Origin: Gracilibacillus halophilus YIM-C55.5
Lineage (GTDB): Bacteria; Bacillota; Bacilli; Bacillales; Amphibacillaceae
Assembly: GCF_000359605.1 (NCBI RefSeq)
Contig: NZ_APML01000056.1
Span: 1-34,209, forward strand
DNA length: 34,209 nt
Reading direction: 5' to 3'
Notes under the pieces: model-generated
The model's input: the letters and a program-made list of their open reading frames with translations, nothing else
Databases searched by the model: none
Told to the model about the DNA's origin: nothing
Translations under genes and position numbers: made by a program
In this document: positions 15,383-25,414 of the stretch, one piece after another
Position numbering within the stretch: the first letter of the stretch is position 1
Layout: every line of letters begins with the position of its first letter

Positions 15383-15401
15383 ATTAGTACCAAGTCTTAA
15401 T
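15383..15401 (+). promoter_or_regulatory. FapR operator of the fabH-fabF operon
   Basis: ATTAGTACCAAGTCTTAAT closely fits the FapR consensus (TTAGTACCT..TACTAAT), with a perfect left half and a degenerate right half. It lies 40 bases upstream of fabH in the expected promoter region (TTGTTT at 15373 as possible -35). FapR represses fatty acid genes until malonyl-CoA/ACP accumulates; fabHA-fabF is a known target in B. subtilis. Confidence 0.8.
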
Positions 15402-15440
15402 AATTGATAATAAAAATTTGCTTCGAGAGGAAGTGTAGTG

Positions 15441-16376
15441 ATGAAAGCTGGAATTCTTGGAACAGGACACTATGTTCCAGAAAAGGTGTTAACGAATAAA
15501 GATATGGAGCAAATCGTTGAAACGAGTGACGAGTGGATTCGTACACGTACGGGGATAGAAGAAAGAAGAATTGCATCAGATACAGAGGACACTTCTGATA
15601 TGGCGCTTGCTGCGGCAAAACGTGCATTAAGTGAAGCTAATGTAAAAGGTGAAGACATTGATCTTATCTTAGTTGCAACGGTAACGCCAGACCAACCATT
15701 TCCGACCGTTTCTTGTAAATTGCAGAATGCCTTAGGTGCCAAGCATGCAGCTGCCATGGACTTAAGTGCTGCTTGTGCAGGGTTTATGTATGGTGTCATT
15801 ACTGCGAAACAGTTTATTGAAACCGAAGCTTATCGAAATGTATTAATTATTGGTGCAGAAAAACTTTCGAAAATTACGGACTGGGAAGATCGTAACACTT
15901 GTGTTCTATTCGGTGATGGCGCTGGTGCTGCGGTTATGGGACCAGTTAGTGAAGATAAAGGTGTTCTTTCATTTGAATTAGGTTCAGATGGTAGCGGTGG
16001 TGAACATTTAGCACAAAACGGTGACTACATTCACATGAATGGCCGTGAAGTCTTTAAATTTGCTGTACGTCAAATGCCGGAATCATCAGTACATGTCGCA
16101 GAAAAGGCTGGTTATGCTAAAGAAGATGTTGATTATTTAATTCCACACCAAGCAAATATTCGCATTATGGAAGCTGCTAGACAGAGATTAGGCATTAATG
16201 AAGACCGTATGGCGGTTAATGTCAGTCGATACGGAAATACTTCAGCTGCTTCTATACCAATTGCTTTATCTGAAGGGGTCAAAAACGGTAAAATAAAGGA
16301 TAACGATCTAGTAGTCTTAGTTGGTTTTGGTGGCGGACTCACTTGGGGAGCAGTCGCACTCAAATGGGGGCAATAA
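15441..16376 (+). CDS. fabH: Beta-ketoacyl-ACP synthase III FabH
   Basis: Condenses an acyl-CoA primer with malonyl-ACP to start fatty acid synthesis; in Bacilli it prefers branched primers. The 311-residue protein has the triad Cys112 ([12 protein letters not shown]), His236 (IPHQANIRI) and Asn266 (GNTSAAS), plus [10 protein letters not shown] at the C terminus. ATG 15441 is preferred over GTG 15438 because GAGAGGAAG is seven bases upstream. fabF follows 53 bases later in one FapR-controlled operon, as in B. subtilis fabHA-fabF. Confidence 0.97.
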   Translation: MKAGILGTGHYVPEKVLTNKDMEQIVETSDEWIRTRTGIEERRIASDTEDTSDMALAAAKRALSEANVKGEDIDLILVATVTPDQPFPTVSCKLQNALGAKHAAAMDLSAACAGFMYGVITAKQFIETEAYRNVLIIGAEKLSKITDWEDRNTCVLFGDGAGAAVMGPVSEDKGVLSFELGSDGSGGEHLAQNGDYIHMNGREVFKFAVRQMPESSVHVAEKAGYAKEDVDYLIPHQANIRIMEAARQRLGINEDRMAVNVSRYGNTSAASIPIALSEGVKNGKIKDNDLVVLVGFGGGLTWGAVALKWGQ

Positions 16377-16429
16377 CCTCCGAACGCAAACGATCATAAG
16401 AAGATGAAAGAAAGAGGGAGGAACATACA

Positions 16430-17668
16430 ATGGACAAACAAAGAGTTGTAGTCACAGGATTAGGTGGAGTGACACCACTTGGAAACCAAGTTGACCAATT
16501 TTGGAATGCGCTCAAAAGCGGCCAGTCTGGTATTGATGTTGTAACGAAAGTAGATAAGGATGAATTTCCTGCAAAAGTGGCGGCTGAAGTGAAGGATTGG
16601 GATCCAACCGAATATATGGATAAAAAAGAATCGAAGCGAATGGATTTGTTTACGCAATATGCCGTAGGTGCTGCTAAAATGGCAGTGGAAGACGCTGAAT
16701 TAGAAATCACTGATGAGATTGCCAACCGTGTAGGTGTTTGGATCGGATCAGGTATTGGCGGTATGGCCACATATGACGATCAATTTCGTAAATATGTAGA
16801 TAAAGGCTATCGTCGCGTCAGCCCATTCTTCGTACCGATGTTGATTGCTGATATGGCTTCTGGTCAAGTATCGATTCAACTAGGAGCAAAAGGTATTAAT
16901 AATTGCTCCGTTACGGCTTGTGCTTCAGGTGCGAATTCGATTGGTGATGCATTTAAGGTGATCGAACGTGGAGATGCGGACTACATGATCGCAGGTGGCG
17001 CTGAGGCACCGCTTACGCCAATGGCATTTGCTGGTTTCTCAACAGCGAAGGCATTATCTTTTAATGACGATCCAAATACAGCAAGTCGCCCATTTGACAA
17101 AGATCGTGATGGTTTTATTATGGGAGAAGGTGCCGGTATTCTGATTTTAGAATCTCTTGAATCCGCACAAAAACGTGGCGCACACATCTACGCAGAAATT
17201 GCAGGGTATGGAGCCTCTGGTGATGCTTATCATATTACTTCACCCGCACCAGAAGGAGAAGGTGCAAGCAGATCCATGCAACAAGCAATTGATGATGCTG
17301 ATATTCAATCTGATCGAGTTGATTATATTAATGCACATGGTACGAGTACCGAGTATAATGACTTAACTGAAACACAAGCCATTAAAACAGTATTTGGTGA
17401 TCATGCCTATGAATTAGATGTTTCTTCAACAAAATCGATGACTGGCCATCTTTTAGGTGCAGCTGGAGCCATAGAGGCTATTGCTTGTGTGAAATCAATT
17501 GAAGAAAATATCGTCGCGCCAACGATTAACTATGAAACACCGGATTCGAATTGTGATTTGAATTATGTGCCAAATGAAGCGAAAGAACGAGAAGTAAACG
17601 TCGCTTTAAGTAACTCTTTAGGATTCGGCGGTCATAATGTATCACTTATCTTTAAAAAATATGAATAA
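16430..17668 (+). CDS. fabF: Beta-ketoacyl-ACP synthase II FabF
   Basis: Elongates acyl-ACP by condensation with malonyl-ACP. The 412-residue protein has the Cys-His-His triad: Cys164 in [12 protein letters not shown], His303 in [11 protein letters not shown] and His340 in [29 protein letters not shown] at the start and [15 protein letters not shown] at the end are family signatures, and full length is normal. GGGAGG sits eight bases before ATG. Second gene of the FapR operon; a strong terminator follows. Confidence 0.98.
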   Translation: MDKQRVVVTGLGGVTPLGNQVDQFWNALKSGQSGIDVVTKVDKDEFPAKVAAEVKDWDPTEYMDKKESKRMDLFTQYAVGAAKMAVEDAELEITDEIANRVGVWIGSGIGGMATYDDQFRKYVDKGYRRVSPFFVPMLIADMASGQVSIQLGAKGINNCSVTACASGANSIGDAFKVIERGDADYMIAGGAEAPLTPMAFAGFSTAKALSFNDDPNTASRPFDKDRDGFIMGEGAGILILESLESAQKRGAHIYAEIAGYGASGDAYHITSPAPEGEGASRSMQQAIDDADIQSDRVDYINAHGTSTEYNDLTETQAIKTVFGDHAYELDVSSTKSMTGHLLGAAGAIEAIACVKSIEENIVAPTINYETPDSNCDLNYVPNEAKEREVNVALSNSLGFGGHNVSLIFKKYE

Positions 17669-17676
17669 ATGGTTCC

Positions 17677-17709
17677 AAACCCTATTCTGTATCATCGGAA
17701 TAGGGTTTT
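17677..17709 (+). terminator. Terminator of fabH-fabF
   Basis: AAACCCTATTC (17677-17687) pairs with GAATAGGGTTT (17698-17708), a perfect 11-bp stem with a 10-base loop and a T-rich tail. Confidence 0.9.
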
Positions 17710-17829
17710 CTTTACCTTTTAGGAATGCAAGGAAAGAATAGGTGAGTCAAAAAGGCAAGCCAACATCATAAGTGCCCATGCTTGGACATATAATATGAAA
17801 TAAATTTGGATGGACAAGCAGGTGAAACC

Positions 17830-18042
17830 ATGTTACACGCACTTCTTTTTCTAGTAGGTTTCGGACTATCGATATCTGGTGGCGTTTCAATCATTTTGTA
17901 TTTGAATTTTATTCCGGCGGGTTTAAGTTTTCTTGATTACTTAATCATCATGCAAACAAAAATCGAATGTTACTTCTTTCTTTTTGGGATTCTACTCATG
18001 GGGCTAGCATTGCAGCGATTAAAAGTTTTCTCTGTTAAATAA
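17830..18042 (+). CDS. Small two-helix membrane protein of unknown function
   Basis: The 70-residue product starts at ATG 17830, where GCAGGTGAAA gives a good ribosome site; an upstream ATG at 17806 does not have one. Helices span about residues 2-25 (LHALLFLVGFGLSISGGVSI) and 45-62 (YFFLFGILLMGLALQRL), separated by a loop that is moderately hydrophobic. The C terminus is basic. I do not recognise a named family. It stands where B. subtilis carries yjaZ and the app operon. Confidence 0.6.
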   Translation: MLHALLFLVGFGLSISGGVSIILYLNFIPAGLSFLDYLIIMQTKIECYFFLFGILLMGLALQRLKVFSVK

Positions 18043-18120
18043 TAACAACGTAAGAATAATTTATCCTGTTTTGGTCATACTGATTGGTAAAGGAAATTTG
18101 CTAAAGTGAGGGTTCGTCAC

Positions 18121-18879
18121 ATGTTATATTTGCATGATGTTTGGGTCAATTGGTTTGAAGGTGAAGAAAATGGGTATAATGTGTGCTCCTTTCATGAATG
18201 GAGGAAAGCAGACGGCATTGAAATCCTAGATCAAATCCCAGTCCTTTACATCGAAGAAGAAGTCTATACGTATATTGAAAATGACCTGCAAGATTTACCG
18301 AAATCGTTGTTAGAAATCATTTATCAAAAGGCGTATATTCGTAAAAATCAAGAAAGAAAACCGTTGGAGTATGCGGTGATTATTACGGATGGAGAGTCTA
18401 TAATGGCTTTTGATACGATGGGGTATGAGATTCCTATTCGGAAAAGTCGTTTAATTCCACGACAGGAACGATTAGTGTTAGATTTGATTAAAGGAAGACA
18501 ACCTGAATCATTCCATATTTCAAACCGCGAACCAAAAGAATATCATATCTTATCATTACCTCCGCAAGCAATGACTGGCCTGACAAGACGTGAACGACAA
18601 TTGAAACAACTGCTCATGATCGCCATTGATCAACTTGAAGCAACCAATCGATTAGAAGAATTGCGTTACTGGTTAACAGAATGGAAACCAGAACGTTATC
18701 ATGAAATTAAACAGATGGATTTTAATGAGGCATGGACAACACTTTATAACGATCTCTTGAACGGATGGAGTACAAGACATGAGAATTTTTGTCGTCAGAT
18801 TATTAAAGGACAAACGTATTATGAAAACATATGGGAACGTGAACAACAAGGTGATGTCTCTCAAACATTAAGGCCATAA
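18121..18879 (+). CDS. yjbA: DUF3603 protein YjbA
   Basis: The 252-residue soluble protein starts LYLHDVWVNWFEGEENGYNV after the initiating Met, closely like B. subtilis YjbA, and keeps the RKSRLIPRQERLV block near residue 115. ATG 18121 is preferred over GTG 18106 by similarity to the known start, though the ribosome site (GTGAGGG) is modest. Function is unknown. It converges on trpS, the same neighbour as in B. subtilis, and shares the terminator at 18896-18940. Confidence 0.88.
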   Translation: MLYLHDVWVNWFEGEENGYNVCSFHEWRKADGIEILDQIPVLYIEEEVYTYIENDLQDLPKSLLEIIYQKAYIRKNQERKPLEYAVIITDGESIMAFDTMGYEIPIRKSRLIPRQERLVLDLIKGRQPESFHISNREPKEYHILSLPPQAMTGLTRRERQLKQLLMIAIDQLEATNRLEELRYWLTEWKPERYHEIKQMDFNEAWTTLYNDLLNGWSTRHENFCRQIIKGQTYYENIWEREQQGDVSQTLRP

Positions 18880-18895
18880 AACGATTGAAGATGGA

Positions 18896-18940
18896 AAAAA
18901 GCTGCTGAATCCGTTTGGCGAACAGACTCAGCAGCTTTTT
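18896..18940. terminator. Bidirectional terminator between yjbA and trpS
   Basis: AAAAAGCTGCTGA (18896-18908) pairs with TCAGCAGCTTTTT (18928-18940), a perfect 13-bp stem with a 19-base loop between convergent genes. Confidence 0.9.
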
Positions 18941-18950
18941 CTAATCGTAT

Positions 18951-19976
<1,026 letters not shown>

Positions 19977-20201
19977 CTATTCTTTTTAACATTTTATCAT
20001 AACTTGACGATATTTTCTTCTATCGACTTATTATTGTAAATGCTTGTTCAAGTTTCATCAATGCTCAGCTTATTGTACAAAATGGAAGATTAATGCATAC
20101 ACCTTACATAATTTGTTAAAGAAAATGTTAAAAATATTGCCGACAATTGTTACATTTTCTTATATAATAGAATTAGATACAAATGATTTGGAGTTGGTAA
20201 T

Positions 20202-21425
20202 GTGAGACAAAGCAGACAATGGATCAAAATAGCAGCAGTTTTCCTTCTCTTGACAATGATATGGCTACCGAAGAGTATACATGCTGATGAGGAATCAAGC
20301 ACGAAAAAGACGATCGCTTTTCATGAACATAGAGAGGTTGTACCTCAAAAACTTGAAATTCCTTCAACAATCCCGCGATTCACATATCAAACAGGTTATC
20401 AATTTGAATATCCAGAAGCGGTACGAGGTATTTATGTCACCGGACCGACAGTAAGCGTGGATCGTTTTGACAACTTATTGAAGTACGTAGACGATACGGA
20501 GTTGAATAGTATGGTGATTGATATTAAAGAAGACCACGGAAACCTGACGCTAAAAGTCGATGAAGATTCACCATATAAAGATATTGCACAAGGATACATT
20601 CAAGATCCAGAGAAATTGCTCTCCACATTGGAGGAAAAAGGGATTTATCCGATTGCAAGAATCGTTGTATTTAAAGATTCCGTGTTAGCTCATAAGCGAC
20701 CAGATTTGTCATTTACGAAAAACGGCGAAGTATGGACGAATGGAAAGGGAGAAGCTTTTGTGAGTCCATTTCAAAAAGAAGTGTGGGAATATAATCTTAA
20801 GATAGCCAAAATGGCGGCAAAATTAGGATTTAAAGATATTCAGTTTGATTATGTTCGCTTTCCAGAAGGGTTTGAAAAAAGGGATACAGAGTTAAACTAC
20901 GATCAAGGTGATTATAAGGATGTAGAGATGAATAGTGTGAAAAAGCGTGTAGAAGCTGTTACTGACTTTGTTCATTATGCGAAAAATGAGATGTCCAACT
21001 TTGATGTCGACGTATCTGTTGATATTTTTGGTTATTCAGCAACAATTGAAGAAGCACCAGGCATTGGACAGAATTTTTCTCGAATTTCTAAAAATGTTGA
21101 TGTCATATCATCAATGATCTATCCAAGTCACTGGACCCCATACTTCGGTATTGATAAGCCAGATACTGAACCGTATAAGCTTGTAAGTGAATATGCAAAA
21201 GTAGAGAATAAAGTGTTATCTCAACTTGATGAGCCACCTGTCTCAAGGCCTTGGATTCAAGATTTTGAAGCACCGTGGTTATACAGTGGTTCAGCATTCG
21301 AATACGGTGTGGAAGAAGTAGAAGCGCAAATCAAGGCATTAAACGAGCATGGAATTGAAGAATTTTTAATTTGGAATCCCGTTAATGATTATACAGAAGG
21401 TGTCGACTACACACCATTAGATTAG
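20202..21425 (+). CDS. Exported DUF4015 putative glycoside hydrolase
   Basis: The 407-residue protein starts at GTG with GGAG about eight bases upstream; TATAAT at 20163-20168 is a likely -10 box. A signal peptide covers residues 1-28, ending near SIHADEE. The rest is a TIM-barrel of the DUF4015 (GHL-type) family: VRGIYVTGPTVSV, NSMVIDIKEDHG, YPIARIVVFKDS, FKDIQFDYVRFPEG (with the acidic pair typical of this fold), SVDIFGYSA and FLIWNPVNDY. Substrate is unknown, but a wall or surface polysaccharide is plausible. The family is common in Bacillaceae and often annotated as putative glycoside hydrolase. It replaces the opp/yjbB region between trpS and yjbC. Confidence 0.82.
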   Translation: MRQSRQWIKIAAVFLLLTMIWLPKSIHADEESSTKKTIAFHEHREVVPQKLEIPSTIPRFTYQTGYQFEYPEAVRGIYVTGPTVSVDRFDNLLKYVDDTELNSMVIDIKEDHGNLTLKVDEDSPYKDIAQGYIQDPEKLLSTLEEKGIYPIARIVVFKDSVLAHKRPDLSFTKNGEVWTNGKGEAFVSPFQKEVWEYNLKIAKMAAKLGFKDIQFDYVRFPEGFEKRDTELNYDQGDYKDVEMNSVKKRVEAVTDFVHYAKNEMSNFDVDVSVDIFGYSATIEEAPGIGQNFSRISKNVDVISSMIYPSHWTPYFGIDKPDTEPYKLVSEYAKVENKVLSQLDEPPVSRPWIQDFEAPWLYSGSAFEYGVEEVEAQIKALNEHGIEEFLIWNPVNDYTEGVDYTPLD

Positions 21426-21485
21426 ATAAAGCTTTAGTAATAGGAAGTGGCTAATAAACTTTTATACTTTCTTGGAAAAAGTCAT

Positions 21486-21513
21486 GATTATCTTTTTTAA
21501 GTTAGGGTATAAT
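21486..21513 (+). promoter_or_regulatory. Promoter of yjbC, SigA and possibly SigB
   Basis: TATAAT at 21508-21513 is a good -10 box, but no good -35 lies 16-18 bases upstream. The overlapping GGGTAT (21505-21510) with GATTAT 13 bases upstream (21486-21491) resembles a sigma-B promoter. B. subtilis yjbC-spx is read by several stress sigma factors, which makes this worth noting. Confidence 0.4.
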
Positions 21514-21558
21514 GGATGTAGAGGCAACGTTTTTCAATGAACAAGGGGGAAAACAATA

Positions 21559-22149
21559 TTGGATTGGTATGAAAAGTTGCAGCAGTACTTTCCAGTGGAA
21601 GAAATGAAATCGAAAGAGCATCTTGATCTTTTGTTAAAGGAAAAGGGAGATGTCTATCATAAAGATGAAGGCAAATATCATGTGCTGATGTATGCAGAAT
21701 TTCAGTCATTTATTTTCATTGACTATGTCTATGTATCCAAACAATCACGTGGTCAGGGGATTGGGCATCAACTGTTGGATCAATTGAAGCAAAAAGAAAA
21801 GCCGATTATATTAGAGGTTGAACCATTAGATTATCATGATTCTGATTCAAAAAAGCGTCTGAAATTTTATCAAAAAGAAGGTTTTCGCCATGCAGAGTCG
21901 ATCGGCTATACACGGAAGTCTTTAGCGACGGATGAAGCAAATACGTTAGAAATTCTCTTTTGGTCACCTAAGGGTGAAAATGAAGAGGAAATTTATCAGC
22001 AAATGAAGCAAATGTATGAGGATATTCACACATATAAGGATAAGGAGATATACGGAAAATCATATCAACCCGTTGATGAAGTTTTATCATATGATGAAGA
22101 CCGAGATGTGGATAATATATTTCATCGGTTAGATCAAAAGAAAACATAG
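21559..22149 (+). CDS. yjbC: GNAT-family acetyltransferase YjbC
   Basis: The 196-residue protein starts at TTG 21559, behind AAGGGGG at about nine bases, with DWYEKLQQYFPVEEMKSKEH as residues 2-21, very like B. subtilis YjbC. The acetyl-CoA-binding loop is QSRGQGIGHQLL, and the beta-bulge residues VEPLDYHDSDS and FYQKEGFRHAE follow. The acceptor is unknown. spx follows 230 bases downstream; in B. subtilis the two form an operon with an additional spx promoter, and the gap here has two TATACT boxes (22254, 22284). Confidence 0.88.
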   Translation: MDWYEKLQQYFPVEEMKSKEHLDLLLKEKGDVYHKDEGKYHVLMYAEFQSFIFIDYVYVSKQSRGQGIGHQLLDQLKQKEKPIILEVEPLDYHDSDSKKRLKFYQKEGFRHAESIGYTRKSLATDEANTLEILFWSPKGENEEEIYQQMKQMYEDIHTYKDKEIYGKSYQPVDEVLSYDEDRDVDNIFHRLDQKKT

Positions 22150-22379
22150 GATTGAAATTGATTATCAAAAAAATGAAAATTTATGTTTATGATGGTTTAT
22201 GAGTGGGAAAAGATAAACGTAATAAATTATGTAAAAAGTGAATAAAATCACATTATACTCTATCATTCAGTCATTAAATATAGTATACTTAGTACATAGT
22301 TAGTAAATTAGAGTTATTTTAAAGTAATAAAAGGTGAAAGTAATTTCCATCTTTAATATAATATGAGGAGTGAAGTTAC

Positions 22380-22775
22380 ATGGTAACACTTTATACCTCG
22401 CCAAGTTGTACATCATGCCGTAAAGCAAAAGCTTGGTTGGCAGAACATAACATTGAATTTACGGAACGAAATATCTTCTCAGAACCATTGACGTTAGATG
22501 AAATTAAAGAAGTTTTACGAATGACTGAAGATGGAACGGATGAAATCATTTCAACGAGATCCAAAGTGTTTCAAAAATTAAATGTCAATTTGGATCAATT
22601 GCCACTCAAGGATCTATTTCAATTGATTCAAGACAATCCAGGTTTATTGAGACGTCCGATCATATTAGATGAGAAAAGATTACAAGTAGGTTATAATGAA
22701 GATGAAATTCGTCGTTTCTTACCAAGAACTGTACGAACATTTCAATTAAAAGAAGCTCAACGTTTAGTGAATTAA
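22380..22775 (+). CDS. spx: Redox-sensing transcriptional regulator Spx
   Basis: Spx binds the RNA polymerase alpha C-terminal domain and switches on thiol-stress genes. The 131-residue ArsC-fold protein has the redox CxxC at Cys10-Cys13 ([13 protein letters not shown]) and [20 protein letters not shown] in the second half. The C-terminal tail is the part recognised for ClpXP degradation. GAGGAGTGAA precedes ATG 22380. Its degradation adaptor YjbH is also encoded in this window (28839-29732). A strong terminator follows. Confidence 0.96.
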   Translation: MVTLYTSPSCTSCRKAKAWLAEHNIEFTERNIFSEPLTLDEIKEVLRMTEDGTDEIISTRSKVFQKLNVNLDQLPLKDLFQLIQDNPGLLRRPIILDEKRLQVGYNEDEIRRFLPRTVRTFQLKEAQRLVN

Positions 22776-22778
22776 TAA

Positions 22779-22815
22779 AAAAAGCAGATCTTACTATTAA
22801 AGATCTGCTTTTTCT
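22779..22815 (+). terminator. Terminator of spx
   Basis: AAAAGCAGATCTT pairs with AAGATCTGCTTTT around a seven-base loop, followed by Ts. The 275 bases from here to mecA hold no gene. Confidence 0.9.
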
Positions 22816-23090
22816 GCTTATGTTGCCTATGGATGTTGAGATAATATAAAATAAGAAATTTATCTAGTGACAAATCGATTGGAATAAGCTACAATTTATA
22901 AATAATACCTTAGAATAAAAAGAAATTTATTTTTCTAAAGTTTTTTGTTTTCAAATAACCTGTCATTGTCATACAATATATATATCACACGATCATTATT
23001 GTATATGCAGGTATTTATTTATAAGGGTTTGTTGAGTATAAGGTGATCCCTTCCAACCCAATTCTTTTATAAAGAAGGGAGAGTTAATGT

Positions 23091-23774
23091 ATGGAGATTG
23101 AGCGGATTAATGAAAATACCATTAAATTTTACATCTCTTACATGGATATTGAAGATCGTGGTTTTGACCGAGAAGAAATTTGGTACAATCGCGAGAGAAG
23201 TGAGCAATTATTTTGGCAAGTGATGGACGAAGTGAATTACAATGACGAAGATTTTCAAATAGATGGTCCATTATGGATTCAAGTGCAAGCCTTAGAAAAA
23301 GGTCTAGAAATTGTTGTTACGAAAGCACAAATTTCAAATGATGGACAAAATTTACAATTGCCGACAGAATCAGGTCAAACGATAGATATGCCTGTTGATG
23401 ACAAGATTGAGTCTTTATTGGAGGAAAAGTTTGGCTCTGTCGAAAAACAGGACGAAACCATCCACCAAAACTTAGGTCAAGATTTTGTAGTCGTCGTAAA
23501 CTTTAAAGAACTTGAAGATGTGATTCAGTTAAGTCACGTATTCGAACCGGTTGAGGGTATGCATGACGAATTATATTATTATGACGGTCAATACATGTTA
23601 GTCACAAGCTATAATGAAGATGAACTAACCGATGATGAACAAGAAGATTTAATTAGTCAAATTTTAGAATATGGTAATGAATCGTCAGTTACTATGTTCA
23701 TCGTTCAGGAATACGGAAAGACGATTTTTGAACAAGATGCATTAGAACAGACAAGAGAATATTTCGCTCGATAA
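23091..23774 (+). CDS. mecA: Adaptor protein MecA
   Basis: MecA delivers substrates such as ComK to the ClpCP protease and helps assemble ClpC. The 227-residue protein has the N-terminal substrate-binding domain (MEIERINENTIKFYISYMDI to about residue 80), an acidic linker (about 80-130) and the C-terminal ClpC-binding domain, with FKELEDVIQLSHVFE and YYDGQYML. Start ATG 23091 follows GGGAGAG. It is monocistronic: a terminator follows at once. It keeps its B. subtilis position next to spx and coiA. An inverted repeat at 22971-23004 lies upstream. Confidence 0.95.
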   Translation: MEIERINENTIKFYISYMDIEDRGFDREEIWYNRERSEQLFWQVMDEVNYNDEDFQIDGPLWIQVQALEKGLEIVVTKAQISNDGQNLQLPTESGQTIDMPVDDKIESLLEEKFGSVEKQDETIHQNLGQDFVVVVNFKELEDVIQLSHVFEPVEGMHDELYYYDGQYMLVTSYNEDELTDDEQEDLISQILEYGNESSVTMFIVQEYGKTIFEQDALEQTREYFAR

Positions 23775-23809
23775 CTAGGCAATCTCTATGATTGTCTAGT
23801 TCATTTTTT
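23773..23809 (+). terminator. Terminator of mecA
   Basis: AACTAGGCAATC (23773-23784) pairs with GATTGTCTAGTT (23790-23801) with one mismatch, followed by CATTTTTT. Confidence 0.85.
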
Positions 23810-23820
23810 GGTTGCAGTGT

Positions 23821-23840
23821 TATAGTTAAGATAAACTATA
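23821..23840. promoter_or_regulatory. 20-bp palindrome upstream of the drug-exporter gene
   Basis: TATAGTT-6 bases-AACTATA is a perfect inverted repeat (23821-23827 / 23834-23840) about 97 bases before the MFS start. It could be an operator for a TetR- or MarR-type repressor encoded elsewhere. No regulator gene is adjacent. Confidence 0.4.
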
Positions 23841-23936
23841 TAGGTTACATTTTTGTACAAGCTAAATATTTCGTAAATCAAAATAGTTATGTTATCATAA
23901 TAAACGCTGAATTTAGAAATAGAAAGAAGGAGTAAT

Positions 23937-25352
23937 ATGTCTACAAGCGAGATAGATCAAGATCAGCCACCCATTAATCGGACGACGTTAATGATTGTGC
24001 TGATTTCAGGTGCTTTTGTTGCAATATTAAATCAAACTTTACTGGGCACAGCTTTACCGCATATCATGCGTAGCTTAGATATTTCGCCTGCGACCGCACA
24101 ATGGTTACAATCTGTGTTTATGCTGGTTAATGGGATTATGATTCCTATTACCGCTTTTTTAATTGAACGGTTTACAACGAGAGCGTTGTTTTTAACTGCT
24201 ATGGGTAGCTTTGCAGTAGGGACGTTAGTTTGTGCTATTGCGCCGAACTTCAGTATTTTGATGACAGGAAGAATATTGCAAGCTGCCGGTGCTGGCATTA
24301 TGCTACCACTCATGCAAACGATCATGTTTTTAATTTTTCCAATTAATAAAAGGGGTTCAGCGATGGGGATGTTCGGTCTCGTTATCGCCTTTGCTCCAGC
24401 CATTGGTCCGACGTTATCTGGTTGGCTTGTGGAACAATTCCACTGGAAAAGTTTATTTTATGTGGTTTTACCTATCGCTATTATCGATATCATTGTAGCT
24501 TACAAAATTTTAGTCAATGTTACCAAGCGAACGTTTCCGCGTGTCGATTTAGTGTCAATCATTCTGTCAACGGTTGGCTTTGGTGGATTGTTGTACGGCT
24601 TTAGTTCAGCGGGTAGTGAGAATGTAGGTTGGTTAAACCCAATTGTATACATCCCGTTAATCATCGGTGGTATTACACTCGTATTTTTCATCACTCGCCA
24701 ATTGCGTTTGGAACAACCGATTTTGGAATTCCGTATTTTTAAAAATTGGATGTTCTCCTTAGCAACCGTTATTGGTATGATCGCCTTTTTAGCCATGATT
24801 GGCGGTGCGATTATTTTACCGATTATGATGCAAGAATATTTAGGCTTTACCGCATTAAAATCAGGATTAATGTTATTACCTGGAGCGGCGATTATGGGAT
24901 TAATGAACCCGATTACTGGACGATTATTTGATCGGTTTGGCGGTAGGTGGCTTGCTGTGATTGGATTGTTCTTGTTAACGACAACAACATTTATGTTAGC
25001 TATGTTAACACCAGAAACAACATTCTTGTACTTGACAATCGTCAATGCTGTACGGATGTTTGGTGTAGCAATGGTTATGATGCCAGTCACAACAGCAGGA
25101 TTAAACCAACTACCTGATCATTTGATGCCACATGGTACCGCCATGAATAATACGATGAGACAAATGTCTGGTGCCATCGGTACAGCGTTACTTGTATCTG
25201 TTATGGCAAACCAAGCGATCCCAAGTGAAGGCATGCAAGGGATGATTCATGGTGTCAATGTTTCCTTTATCGTAGCAGGTGTCATTTCTTTTGTTGGATT
25301 TATTTTAGCGTTTTTCATTAAACATTCGATTCCAGAACAATCAGAAGAATAA
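23937..25352 (+). CDS. DHA2-family (14-TM type) multidrug MFS exporter
   Basis: The 471-residue hydrophobic protein fits the EmrB/QacA/LmrB group. The N-terminal part has NQTLLGTALPHIM, ATAQWLQSVFMLVNG, the motif C-like region IAFAPAIGPTLSGWLVE and TGRILQAAGAG. The second half contains SGLMLLPGAAIMG and GRLFDRFGGRW (a motif A-like loop). About 14 membrane helices can be counted. Proton-driven efflux of a drug or lipophilic compound is expected; substrate unknown. AGAAGGAG precedes ATG. It is inserted between mecA and coiA, which are adjacent in B. subtilis, so it is an accessory gene. Confidence 0.88.
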   Translation: MSTSEIDQDQPPINRTTLMIVLISGAFVAILNQTLLGTALPHIMRSLDISPATAQWLQSVFMLVNGIMIPITAFLIERFTTRALFLTAMGSFAVGTLVCAIAPNFSILMTGRILQAAGAGIMLPLMQTIMFLIFPINKRGSAMGMFGLVIAFAPAIGPTLSGWLVEQFHWKSLFYVVLPIAIIDIIVAYKILVNVTKRTFPRVDLVSIILSTVGFGGLLYGFSSAGSENVGWLNPIVYIPLIIGGITLVFFITRQLRLEQPILEFRIFKNWMFSLATVIGMIAFLAMIGGAIILPIMMQEYLGFTALKSGLMLLPGAAIMGLMNPITGRLFDRFGGRWLAVIGLFLLTTTTFMLAMLTPETTFLYLTIVNAVRMFGVAMVMMPVTTAGLNQLPDHLMPHGTAMNNTMRQMSGAIGTALLVSVMANQAIPSEGMQGMIHGVNVSFIVAGVISFVGFILAFFIKHSIPEQSEE

Positions 25353-25414
25353 GCAGGAAATCACATCTCTTTGTCGAAGATATAAGAATAGACAAAACAA
25401 GGAGGTGTGATTTT

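Noticed and set aside
16360..16770. 136-residue minus-strand ORF across the fabH-fabF junction
   Set aside because: It is antisense to fabF, Ser/Thr-rich, with no ribosome site or recognisable domain.
22289..22311. Second FapR-like sequence before spx (TTAGTACATAGTTAGTAA)
   Set aside because: Only one half matches; the other is a direct and not an inverted repeat of TTAGTA, so it does not form the FapR palindrome.
24500..25090. 196-residue minus-strand ORF inside the MFS gene
   Set aside because: It is the antisense shadow of a strongly conserved transporter, with Asn/Ile/Pro-rich composition and no start site.
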